Positions 49,046 to 58,373 of a DNA stretch of 64,000 nt are shown here, piece by piece. Numbering within the stretch: the stretch's first letter is position 1; each line of letters starts with the position of its first letter. A program made the position numbers and the translations under genes. A model generated the notes under the pieces. It was not told where the DNA came from and ran no database searches. It saw only the letters and a list, made by a program, of their open reading frames with translations. The stretch comes from Tubulanus polymorphus (taxonomy: Eukaryota; Nemertea; Palaeonemertea; Tubulaniformes; Tubulanidae), in NCBI RefSeq assembly GCF_964204645.1, contig NC_134027.1:10466485-10530484 (forward strand). The letters run 5' to 3'.

Positions 49046-52000
49046 ATGGCAAATATGGAAGAATCGATCGCCTCCAAAAACGACCAGAAGAAGCTACCTC
49101 CAGACTTGTCGGATTTGACAATGAGCATCGATGCTGAGATGGGTATTCCAAAACATGATGGCGGCGATGGTCTCTTAGCCGACGTTGAAAATGATCCGGA
49201 ACACGAGCCCGCGAAGTTCGAGGATGTGTTGCACATCGTTGGTGGAACTGACCGATTTCAGATCCTCGTGTACATTATGGTGAATGTTTCATTTGAATTT
49301 GCTGCCTCTTGTGCAACGACTTACTTCATCATCGAAGGTGCAAATCCAGGCTGGAGCTGTTTGAAATGCGAAAAATACTTGTCAGACGGATCTTACTGCT
49401 CTCAGTTCAGCGCTAACGCTACAGAAGGCAGCTGCAAAAACGACAATGACAACTGCTACAATATGACCTTCAATACTCAGTACACATCGATTGTCTCAGA
49501 GGTACTCATTCCAAAAGTTATTCATTACCTTCTGGGTTAGGCGTACAACGATTCCAAGTTTAACATGTATTTATGAAATATTTCGTCAATGTTTTCAGTG
49601 GGCACTTGTTTGCAACGAAGGCTGGATCGCAAAACTCGTAGCCAGCATATTCTTCGCAGGGTTATTGGTCGGTGTCGTAGTTATGGGGCAAATATCTGAC
49701 AGTTTTGGACGAAAGATCAGTCTGATTCCTTGCTGGATCGTCCTCATCATAGCCCAGTCCGTTCTATCTGCAGCACCTTCAGTTCCCATTTACGTAACCA
49801 TTCGGTTTGTAGCTGGCATGTGTGTAGGTAGGTACGCGCAAATTTTAAAAAGAATCCTCGTCCGGGAAATGCTCCAATCTGATAGCTGACCTACGCATAA
49901 GGGTTATGTAGCCAGTTAAGGAATTATCGATAATTGAAAGAACCACTTAAAATGTCATTGCAGGATGTTTGGCAGCTAATGGCGCAGTACTGGCTATGGA
50001 ATTCATGGATCCAAAATGGCGGACAGTTGTCGGTTTCAGGTTCGGTTGGCAGGTTGGTCAATGCGCTACTGCATTGATGGCTTACCTGTTACCCGACTGG
50101 AGGAAACTGTCACTAGCAACCGGTCTCGTCAGCTTACCATTACTTCCTATAATCTGGTAGTGAGTACAGCCAAAAAATAAATGATATGGAAAATACATAA
50201 TACCTGGAAACATCTAGAATTTGAACATTTTCCGCGTTTCTTAGGTTTCTGGCACTGGTTCATTTTTTCTCTATTACATAGGATTTTTGATCCTTCGAAT
50301 ACCATTATTTCAGGATCAATAAAGATTTTGGATAAGAATTTGCTTTTCAGTTTTCTTCCGGAAAGTGCACGCTGGTACGTTGAAAAACAGAAAATCGACC
50401 AAGCGGAAAATTGCCTGAAATACGTAGCCAAAATTAATGGAAAGGATACGACCGGATTGCGAGAAAAACTAGAGTTGATTAGTAATGCAGAGGCCACGAA
50501 GAAAAAAGCAAAATCATTAAATGTTACTTATCTATTCCGCACAAGGAAACTGGCTATTCGAAGCGTCGTTTTGATATACGCTTGGCAAGTATCAAGTCGT
50601 TATGATGCCAATGTCATTAGTAACTAGGAATTTCCATTGTCGTCATTAGATATGGCTAATGAATATGGTAAACACATTCTCCATCTGTAAATGGATTCCC
50701 AATCATAATGGCACATGATTCCATTTATATCTTAGTACCTTCAAGTTAACGCTGGTGTAAAAAGTATCGTTGGATGTTTTGTTTACTGTCCTGGTTTCAT
50801 GCATAAATCAACTTCAAAAACCGAAAACCTATCCATAAAATAGCACAATGAGAAATAAATTTTTATTTTCATGCTTCTTTTTCCTGATATCATTTATTCA
50901 GGCTGGCAACATCTCTAATGTTTTACGGTATTTCTAATCAAATGAGCGACATGACCGGAAATATGTATCTGAATGTATTCATATCAGGTGCTGGTGTTTT
51001 ACTGACGAGATGGACTTTCGTATTTTTAGTAAATTGGTAAGTTTTGCCAAGAAAATGATTGAACTTTGTTCATATTCTTTCGGATATTTCGATGAATGTC
51101 CCGGGGACAGTTGCTAAATATTGAGTCACGATCGTTCTAGCACGGTCTGTTTTACCCGGCATTCTGGCTTTGCTATATCTCATAACTTTTGGACGTGGTT
51201 TTGATTTATACTCTTTTTCAGGATTGGACGACGTATCAGCTTGCTGATATTCCTCGGTATACCGGGTCTATGCTTATTAGCTATAATGATCATGGATTTG
51301 ACCGGTTTTCTGGACAAAAATCCTATGTTCGTAACTTATTTCGGCCTTTCCGCATACATAATTGGAGCCGGTGCTTGGTGCGTTACGACCTACTATTCTG
51401 CTGAACTGTATCCGACGCTACTGAGGTAAGTAAGATACGTTCATATTTGAACTACCATAATTAAATCGAAGTCATTCATAAGGTTTGAAATTAGGTTTTA
51501 TGTAAGTAAATGATTAAAATCGATGCATTGTTCCAAAGGTAACGAGTCTCAATTGTTTACTTTACTTCAGAAATACCGCAACTGGTACAGGATTTATGGG
51601 TGCTAGAATCGGATCAATCATAGCTCCCCAGATTTCTTTGATGGTAAGCTAATTGGTTGAATCACACCCCAAAATGCAGTATACACTGATCGTAAAACAA
51701 CCTCGAAGTTCTTTGTCGTTCCGATACTGTGCATGTTGAACAAAGTTATTTCGTATCGATGGTATGCATTGGATTGATTTTTGTTTGTAGAGTAGTCTAC
51801 ATGAGTCCGCACCGTACGTAGTTGTTGGCGCTGTGGCACTGTCAAGCGCTGCACTGAACTTCTTCATTCTGCCAGAAACGACCGATAGACCACTGCCGGA
51901 AGACCTCGAAGAACAAAAGCCCGACAGGGCGAATCCCAATATTAATGCAAATCAAGTTGACCCGATTATCATAAAAGAAAATAATGATACGAAATTCTGA
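49046..52000 (+). CDS. SLC22-family organic ion transporter, copy 1
   Basis: A polyspecific organic cation/anion-type transporter of the major facilitator superfamily, expected in the plasma membrane with 12 helices. The true substrate is unknown. Exons: 49046-49501, 49599-49827, 49964-50159, 50351-50584, 50902-51036, 51222-51425, 51571-51643, 51791-52000. They sum to 1737 nt (578 residues) in unbroken phase. SLC22 marks: the N-terminal FEDVLHIVGG, a large Cys-rich extracellular loop 1 with NAT and NMT sequons, WALVCNEGWIAKLVASIFFA, GQISDSFGRK, LPESARWYVE, IGRRISLL and YSAELYPTLLR. The tail is charged and hydrophilic. Intron 4 uses a GC donor (GCAAGT after 50584). The SDSFGRK motif has Ser where SDRFGRK is usual and is kept in copy 2. 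The start was chosen at the first ATG after the conserved GTAAACAAT; a second in-frame ATG lies three codons on. Confidence 0.93.
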
Positions 52001-52133
52001 TGGCATCGGCAATTATCAAACCAGTAGATAAAAGCATGTGATATTTCAGTCACCAGAAATTATTTTGATCTTGTTCTCCTAATCTGAGAAAATATTCCTA
52101 ATTTCCATGTAAGTAATCAGTAAATGTGTTCTG

Positions 52134-52549
52134 TACGGAAGCGATGAGGGGCCTCGAGATGTCGCGTTCCAACTCGACAAGTCGTCCTATTTATGTCGAC
52201 ATACCGCGATATATCGCGTCAAGTCGACATGAATATGTCGATATATCGCGACTTTTTGACGACATATTTCGTTTTCACGACCACTTTCCTCGCGAAAAGT
52301 CGACATATTCATGACGACTTGGAACGCAGTCGTCATATCACTGGTGTCCTCATCTTACATTTAGACGTGTCTTCAAATGACGGCTTGTCCCGTGGAAAAT
52401 AGGCGAAAAAGCGAAATTTGTCGTGAAAACGTCACGATATGTCGACATATTCATGTCGACTTGACGCGATATATCGCGATATATCGACATAAATAAGGCG
52501 ACTTGTCGAGTTGGAACGCGACAACTCGAGGCCCTTTATCGCTTCCGTA
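52134..52549. mobile_element. 416-bp palindromic non-autonomous element
   Basis: The inverted ends of roughly 120 bp start TACGGAAGCGATGAGGGGCC on the left and end GGCCCTTTATCGCTTCCGTA on the right. The arms contain GTCGACAT, CGATATATCGCG and CAAGTCGACATGAATATGTC blocks, many of them palindromic themselves. GTTCTG directly flanks both sides (52128-52133 and 52550-52555), a likely target-site duplication. It has no coding capacity. It lies just after SLC22 copy 1. Confidence 0.85.
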
Positions 52550-52737
52550 GTTCTGGAAAGTAAGTAATCTCACAAGAAGCCATAAAATCCATTTAATAGC
52601 CTTCATCATACATCGTAATCTACTCGTAGTACATTTATCATAGACAATATAACACTAGGCCAAGTTATTAGGGTACTACATGTATAACTATAATTTCTAG
52701 TTTGTAACGAGTGGCGCACTGACGCATTTGTATTGAT

Positions 52738-52743
52738 AATAAA
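52738..52743 (+). terminator. Polyadenylation signal, SLC22 copy 1
   Basis: AATAAA in a region alignable with the corresponding signal of copy 2 (61667-61672). Excluding the 416-bp insertion, it lies about 320 bases past the stop. Confidence 0.5.
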
Positions 52744-52749
52744 ATCATA

Positions 52750-53350
52750 AACTTTATAATTCGATTATTTTTCTAGATAACAGAATTATTACTTTTTTTC
52801 GCATGAAAATACCAGGAAAGCAATGAATGTAGAAGTGAAGCAGCGATAACGGGTTTTCTGCATTAGAGTATTTTGCATCCACTGAATAGATCAATATTCC
52901 CGCATTTTGGAGGTGACTCTACGGGATTAAACGGATTAAAAGTGCCCATCACTTTTTAAATCAACTTTGTGTTGATACAAATAACTTCCGTGCTAGCGCA
53001 AAGCTGAGGTCTAACGGTCAAAATCTTCACCCAAGCCCTGTTATGTACGGGGGCTTTCATTTGTAGCATCTCACCACTGTCTGTCAATAACCTCGAGCAG
53101 AGGAGGGGACATTGATAAAATTCATCAGCTCCGAATAGAGCATGTTCATTTACATGGCAAACAATGGATATACCCCATTCTCGTTCCGACGGCTGAATCG
53201 CAGAAGGCGTCAATCGATACCTGCCGATTCTTCGATTCAAATACTGGATTTCAAGGATCTTTCATTGGACCCTTCGGTGACGACTTTTTCTACAAGCCAC
53301 ACTTAGCCGGAAGTAGGACCGGAACATAATCGCTTATTACTACGTTGCAC
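52750..53350. other. Spacer, end of the duplicated segment
   Basis: Similarity to the downstream flank of copy 2 fades near 52870. No gene was recognised in the remainder. Confidence 0.4.
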
Positions 53351-53640
53351 TGCGGACAGATGGAAGAAATAAGTTTGGCGTTGGTTTTCCTCACTGCCGG
53401 ACGGGCCTCTGCGCTGTGGTTATTTACAACACCTAGCTTTCGTTCCCGCGACTGTCTACATCGTGTGGCCTTTAGGATTCTGTGGGGCTGTGTGTAGTCT
53501 GAGGGCCGTGTCTGGGGTTAGTCCACTGTGTGTAGTCCACTGTACACTGTACGTGGACCATGGATTGTGTGTCCTGTTGCCTGCTGTGTTGGAGGAATGT
53601 GAGCCGTGGAGTTTTAGGTGCATTATTAGAAATTGACCTA
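53350..53640. repeat. GC-richer dispersed repeat fragment
   Basis: It contains TGTGTGTAGTCCACTG direct repeats and the string ATTGTGTGTCCTGTTGCC, then GGAATGTGAGCC and GGAGTTTTAG. Similar text (TATGTGTCCTGTTTCC, GAAATGTGAGCCTCGGAGTT) occurs at 61800-61905 next to the GPCR pseudogene. Origin unknown. Confidence 0.45.
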
Positions 53641-53937
53641 TCAAAGGAATATAGAAAACCAAAGGAAAGGAAACGTTTATGTTTTTTATGAGTCGATTAG
53701 AAAGAAAAGAATATTTCTATAATTCTTTATATTACGTTAATCGTCATTTTGTGAAATTTATCAGTGATGGAGTTCGTTTGTTATTCCGCATTTCGTTGGC
53801 CACATTTTTGTTTCCGCAGAGAGTTTAGTTGCGCTTAACGCATGATTTGATTTAGTTTGCTCAGTTCATGTGGATGCAGTTTTTTGTGTGCCTATGACCA
53901 CTTTTATTTTAGAATTTTCAGTGTTCTGTTCTGCTTT

Positions 53938-54275
53938 TATGGTGGCTGATTCGGGCCATACTAAAAAAATTTTCTGTACGGCTAAAGCAACGATAAAAAA
54001 ATTTTCATATTGGCCCGTTTTTTGGTTTTCTTCCGCGAGAATTCAGAAGATTTTAGTTTTCTCGCGTGAGAATTCAAAACATTTTGGTTTTCTCGCCCGA
54101 GAATTCAAAACATTTTGGTTTTCTCGCGCGAAAATTCAAAATGTTTGGTTTTCTCGCGCGAAAATTCAAAAAGTTTCGTTTTCTCGCGCGAGAAAACCAA
54201 GTTTTGAATTCTCACGTGAGAATTCCAAACTTTTTGAATTCTCGCGCGAGAAAACCAAAATGTTTTGTTTTCTCG
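53938..54275 (+). mobile_element. Truncated copy of the CTCGCGCGAG MITE
   Basis: It begins with the same end as the complete element at 55405 (ATGGTGGCTGATTCGGGCC, then TCTGTACGGCTAAAGCAACG). It is followed by an array of about 31-bp units of TTTTCTCGCGCGAGAATTC type that switch orientation midway. No right terminal repeat is present, so the copy is truncated or ends in other DNA. Confidence 0.75.
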
Positions 54276-54326
54276 CTTTTCAATACATATTTCCGTGCTG
54301 CCTTTTCATTCTCGGCGTACATTAAG

Positions 54327-54518
54327 CGCCATCTTGGATTGTTTTGATATCGGTCGTAGACGTCAGCGCATTTCCGGCGCGCGCAGAAGATTTCGGTGTT
54401 ATGGCACATTGTTCAGGATGTCGACAGTTGTTAGTCGTTAGTGGTACACCGTTGAACGCGTTTCCGTGTTTCACCTAGCAATGGGAGATCAATCCGATGA
54501 AGAGATGCTCGAGTCTGG
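54327..54518 (+). promoter_or_regulatory. Possible TATA-less promoter and mini first exon
   Basis: CGCCATCTTGGA (54327-54338) matches a reversed YY1-type site, common near animal start sites. GC-rich text follows, then ATG at 54481 opens MGDQSDEEMLESG, interrupted by GGGTAAAAG, a possible donor. No downstream partner exon was found. This is weak evidence and could be the edge of a retroelement. Confidence 0.2.
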
Positions 54519-54719
54519 GTAAAAGACGACAGTTTCTCGACGACTTAAGATGCGTTTCCGTTCCATGAAACGGTGCAATATACTTCAAATGATCAATCAA
54601 GAAAGCGTTCCATTTTCGTGGAAGTATTAGGAAATAAATAATAATATTTATATTGGGAAGTTAATCAATAAGATTCAATTAAAGAAAAAGTGTAACAGCA
54701 GCTACGTATTATTTTAAAA

Positions 54720-55200
54720 GGGTGGTTGAACCCTATAGTCGTTGAATTATGGTTGAACCCGTATTAGAATTATATTTATTTGAACTCAATACAACCTTAG
54801 TTTTGGGTTGCAATAACAAGAATTAGACAAAACGTTTTGGGTTGCCATAACAAGGATTAGACAAAACGGGTTGCTGTTGCCACAACAAGAAGTAGACAAA
54901 AATACGCTCGCTGACGTGGCAGTCTGGCGAGTGGCTAATATAAGGAGGGTCCCCAAAATCTAAGAGAGAGATCAGAGACACCGAGACACCAGGAGACGAA
55001 ACTGGAGGATAGAAATAAAAAGCAATACTATTCACTGGAGAAGAATCTTCCAACGTATCATTTCCTATCAGAAGGAAGTTTCTATCTGCGCCAGATACTT
55101 CACTTAATCTGTCATTACGTCGTCGCTGGGGCTTGCTATATCAACGAAATTCGTTTCCCGTCGAGCGTCAACATCATCAGCAAGTATCAGCATAGTTACC
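54720..55200. mobile_element. Probable solo LTR with internal 34-bp tandem repeats
   Basis: The stretch has three imperfect units of about 34 bp, TTTTGGGTTGCAATAACAAG type, at 54804-54900. A TATAAGG box follows near 54939 and an AATAAA at 55014-55019. The direct repeats, TATA box and poly(A) signal within about 250 bp are the usual order of an LTR. No gag/pol frame lies beside it and the borders are not sharply defined. Confidence 0.45.
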
Positions 55201-55235
55201 ATGTTTTGCAGCTTTTACGGTATAGTATGACCAAG

Positions 55236-55397
55236 CAGTGGTGGATTTAGAGGGTGATCTCGGGGGTCCGGACCCCTGCCTTCCTTGTATTTTTTCAAAA
55301 ATATCTAACACCGAGGGTGGAACCCCGCAAGTAGACAATGCAAATGCCTTTTCTTTTCTTGACACCGGCTTTCCAAATTTTACTAGATCCGCCCTTG
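55236..55397. mobile_element. 162-bp hAT-like MITE
   Basis: The ends CAGTGGTGGATTTAGAGG and CTAGATCCGCCCTTG are inverted (CAGTGGYGGATYTAG type). CCAAG directly repeats on both sides (55231-55235 and 55398-55402). The interior has GGGGGTCCGGACCCC. It is non-coding. Confidence 0.65.
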
Positions 55398-55404
55398 CCA
55401 AGTG

Positions 55405-55836
55405 TATGGTGGCTGATTCGGGCCATACTAAAAAAAATTTCTGTACGGCTAAAGCAACGATAAAAAAATTTTCACATGGGCCTGTTTTTTGGTTTTGAAT
55501 TCTCGCGCGAGAAAACCAAAAGTTTTGAATTCTCGTGCGAGAAAACATAAAATTTCGGTTTTCTCGTGCGAAAATTCAAATAGTTTGGTTTCCTCGCGCG
55601 AGAATTCAAAACATTTTGGTTTTCTCACGCGAGAATTCAAAAAGTTTGTTTTTCTCGTGCGAGAATTCAAAGTCTCGCGTCAGAAAACCAAAAGTTTTGA
55701 ATTCCCACGCGAAAAAACCAAACCTTTGCAATTCTCGCGCGAGAAAACCAAAAAACGGGCCAATGTGAAAATTTTTTTATTGTTGCTTTAGCCGTGCAGA
55801 AATTCTTTTTTAGTATGGCCCGAATCAGCTACCATA
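55405..55836. mobile_element. Complete TA-flanked MITE made of CTCGCGCGAG repeats
   Basis: The terminal inverted repeats are about 90 bp: the left begins TGGTGGCTGATTCGGGCC and the right ends GGCCCGAATCAGCTACCA, with TA on each side as in Tc1/mariner targets. The interior is a string of roughly 30-bp units centred on CTCGCGCGAG (itself palindromic) and joined by AATTCAAAA / TTTTGGTTTT spacers. The array changes orientation within the element. Apparent open frames on both strands are by-products of this periodicity. Confidence 0.85.
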
Positions 55837-56362
55837 GCTTTATAACTAGCCAGTTTCCTGTTGTGTTTGATGCTCTTGGTATCCCCTGGTTTAACCCGTT
55901 GATCGTTATCTTAGAGATGAAAAATATGAATCGTCAACAAACTTACTTAGAAGGTCAAATATGCATGTATATAGTGTCTTCTGGGTATATCATGTTTCAT
56001 AGCGTTGGAGAATTGGGCACTAGTATTATCTCGGTTATTTGAAATAAAAGATTTATATCTATAACACAGATTCTATTTCGGATATGAAAATATTTCAAAC
56101 GCTTCTTTATTTCCGACAGTGTCAGTCATCATTGGGTTCGAATCCGATTGAAATAGAATTTGGTTTCCACTCCCAACTAATTCGCAACCGCCGTTTTGGG
56201 TTAACTCGCTAGTCCACTGCAGGTTACAATACTTAACTTCCATTAGGATTGGTACTTAATAGTAGTTAACATATAGTGTGGCGCCATCTAACCTCTTTCC
56301 ATGTAATTACTGGTATTTGTAGTTTTCTATTTCTATATGTTAAAAAAATGTATGTTTATTCA

Positions 56363-56450
56363 CCCTAGCGGAGTCTCGAACCCGATGGCACGGTATACTG
56401 CCTCGATATGCAGTCGTGCGGTGCCATTGGGTTCGAGTCCCAGCTGAGGG
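56363..56450. repeat. 88-bp palindrome carrying a tRNA-type B box on both strands
   Basis: The right arm has GTGCCATTGGGTTCGAGTCC, where GGGTTCGAGTCC is a pol III B-box-like string. The left arm has CTCGAACCCGATGGCAC, its near inverse. The centre contains ACTGC...GCAGT. It looks like a foldback made from a tRNA or SINE fragment. A downstream AT-rich tail runs to about 56590. Confidence 0.6.
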
Positions 56451-56589
56451 AGAACGTGTTCATTGAACACTTGGGCGTTTATTGAATATCATTCTTCAAT
56501 GTTTTTTTCTGTCAATTTATTGCATGTCTTAACCTATGTATAAACTTTATATAGGGCGCAATAAATATAATATCAAGTTCAAGTTCAAG

Positions 56590-58338
56590 ATACACGTCAA
56601 TTCAAATTACCTTTTAAGTGATTTGATAGTCTCATAGTGCTTGTTCGACCTCTGTCATATCGAAACTAATTTGTAAGGTTTCACTGTGATATAATACATT
56701 GACATAAGTATATCAGGTTCGAATGCCAACAATAAACAATTTTTTAATTTCTATTGATAATTTCCAAAGGTTCGCATATTAATATTGCTGCTGGGCAGAA
56801 AACCCGTTTTCGCTGCTTTGCAACTTTATTCTAAGGTTGAATTTATACAAACGTATGTATACTGGTATTCGAAATAAAAAGTGCATATTTGCTTATTACG
56901 TAGCGCGACAAACATCCTTAAGGATTCACAACTGAATATCTAAGGTAAATGGATGAATATCTTTTTTATTTTCTCCGATGGTTTTGTATCATAATCTTGA
57001 TGCATACAAAAACATGATATCCTTTACGTAACCTATTTTACCGAGTACATATTTCAAAGACTAGCGCTTTTTCTAATTCTCAATTCGAGTGTAATTGTTT
57101 GAAATTTATGGCATCCACTTAAGTTTTTACCTTGTTGGCCATGCGACGAATACAAACTATGTGATCGCCCGATATCCTTTGAAAGATATTTAAGTACAAT
57201 ATTGAGAATGAGAGTGGTTTGTGTTTGAATAGGTTTTGAAAAAACTGTTGAAAAATATATGTATCAGGTTGATCGAACGCTTCGTGTATAAGAATGTCCC
57301 TGTTTAGTATGACACACTTATGTTTGAAAATTTGATTTAGATATATTGTAATTAGAAAAAAAGAATAAAATTGGATACAAAGCCGACAGCTATGCTATAC
57401 TTACTTGACAGAGAACCAAACCTGAAAAATTTGAATCTTACGTCTGTTTGCTACGAGTAAGTCATTTACATTATGTATTTTCAACGTTTTAGCTTAATAA
57501 CACGTGAGGCACTCTGCTCCACGGTAGCCGTTTGGAAAAAGGATCGTTACGATACCAACTATCATTTATTGTACAGAATAGTGGGCTACAGGGCGGAGTA
57601 CCTTGAATTAGTCCCTCGCTTAAGTTCGCCAATCGTCTACCTCGGAAATTGTATGTACCTCAGATAGAAAATCAGGCGACCCGAGGTACACGGAATTTAC
57701 AAGTATTTCTAACTTTTCGTTCGCGTTTCGGTCGAGCCCAATCGAAACCTGCCTTTTAAGATGAGTTCACCAACATGATGTGCATATCTACTAAAATTAT
57801 GCCAACATTGTACAACCCCAATCTGGTTTTAAATACGGGCAAAATGAAGGCATTATCAATAAAAACTAAAATAACAAAAACTACTTGGGGTCGTGAAAAT
57901 GACCTAAATTTTCTTAAGCAAAATGACCGTACTACACTTCCGGTGTTCAAATTATAAAAGCTATAGAAACTGGAAGATATTTTGATACCCCTCACGATGA
58001 AAGAGTGCGCAATTTGTGGGATCTGCAATTGGAGATGAGTGTCACTTTATTTTACAATGTCCTGTTTTCAAAGATCTAAGAACGCAATTGATACCAAATT
58101 TCAATGCATCAAACATGCATAAATTATATTATGTATTGAATTGTTCAAGACAGGTAGAAGACTAGCTTTATACATCAGAAAATGTTCAAAACTTCTATTA
58201 TAAGATATTTGTATCCTTTTCTTTCCCTGTTTAATTTAGATTATGTAAGGAAATATTGTAAGAAATGTTATCTGTGCTCATGTAGAATACATGAAGTAAT
58301 GTCTAAAAAGTATGAATTATGTAACGTATGTTTTGCAG
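56590..58338. other. Upstream region of SLC22 copy 2
   Basis: From about 56830 to about 57730 it aligns with the upstream region of copy 1. The following 600 bases are unique to copy 2 and include a non-LTR retrotransposon remnant. Confidence 0.5.
57740..58330 (+). mobile_element. 3' fragment of a non-LTR retrotransposon
   Basis: Frameshifted translation shows FDTPHDERV, then in another frame IGDECHFILQCPVFKDLR and NASNMHKLYYVLNCSR. The xCxxC...GDE-HF-xxCP pattern is the C-terminal zinc-knuckle-like tail seen after reverse transcriptase in several LINE clades. Frameshifts and stops show it is dead. It interrupts the segment shared with copy 1 just upstream of the copy 2 start codon. Confidence 0.6.
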
Positions 58339-58359
58339 ATGACAATCGAAGCATCGTAA
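58339..58359 (+). promoter_or_regulatory. Six-codon upstream ORF before SLC22 copy 2
   Basis: Right after a TTTTGCAG acceptor-like site, ATG ACA ATC GAA GCA TCG TAA forms a short uORF ending 14 bases before the main ATG. Copy 1 has no ATG at the aligned place. Its effect on translation is inferred only. Confidence 0.5.
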
Positions 58360-58373
58360 ACAATATAGCAAAT

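Noticed and set aside
53870-54347. Repetitive open frames with FSRENSK / FLAREFK periodicity
   Set aside because: They are by-products of the CTCGCGCGAG MITE array; similar frames occur on both strands and in both copies.
58182-58373. N-terminal extension of SLC22 copy 2
   Set aside because: The in-frame extension lies in retroelement-derived DNA absent from copy 1, and an acceptor-like TTTTGCAG precedes 58339, so the start at 58374 is preferred.
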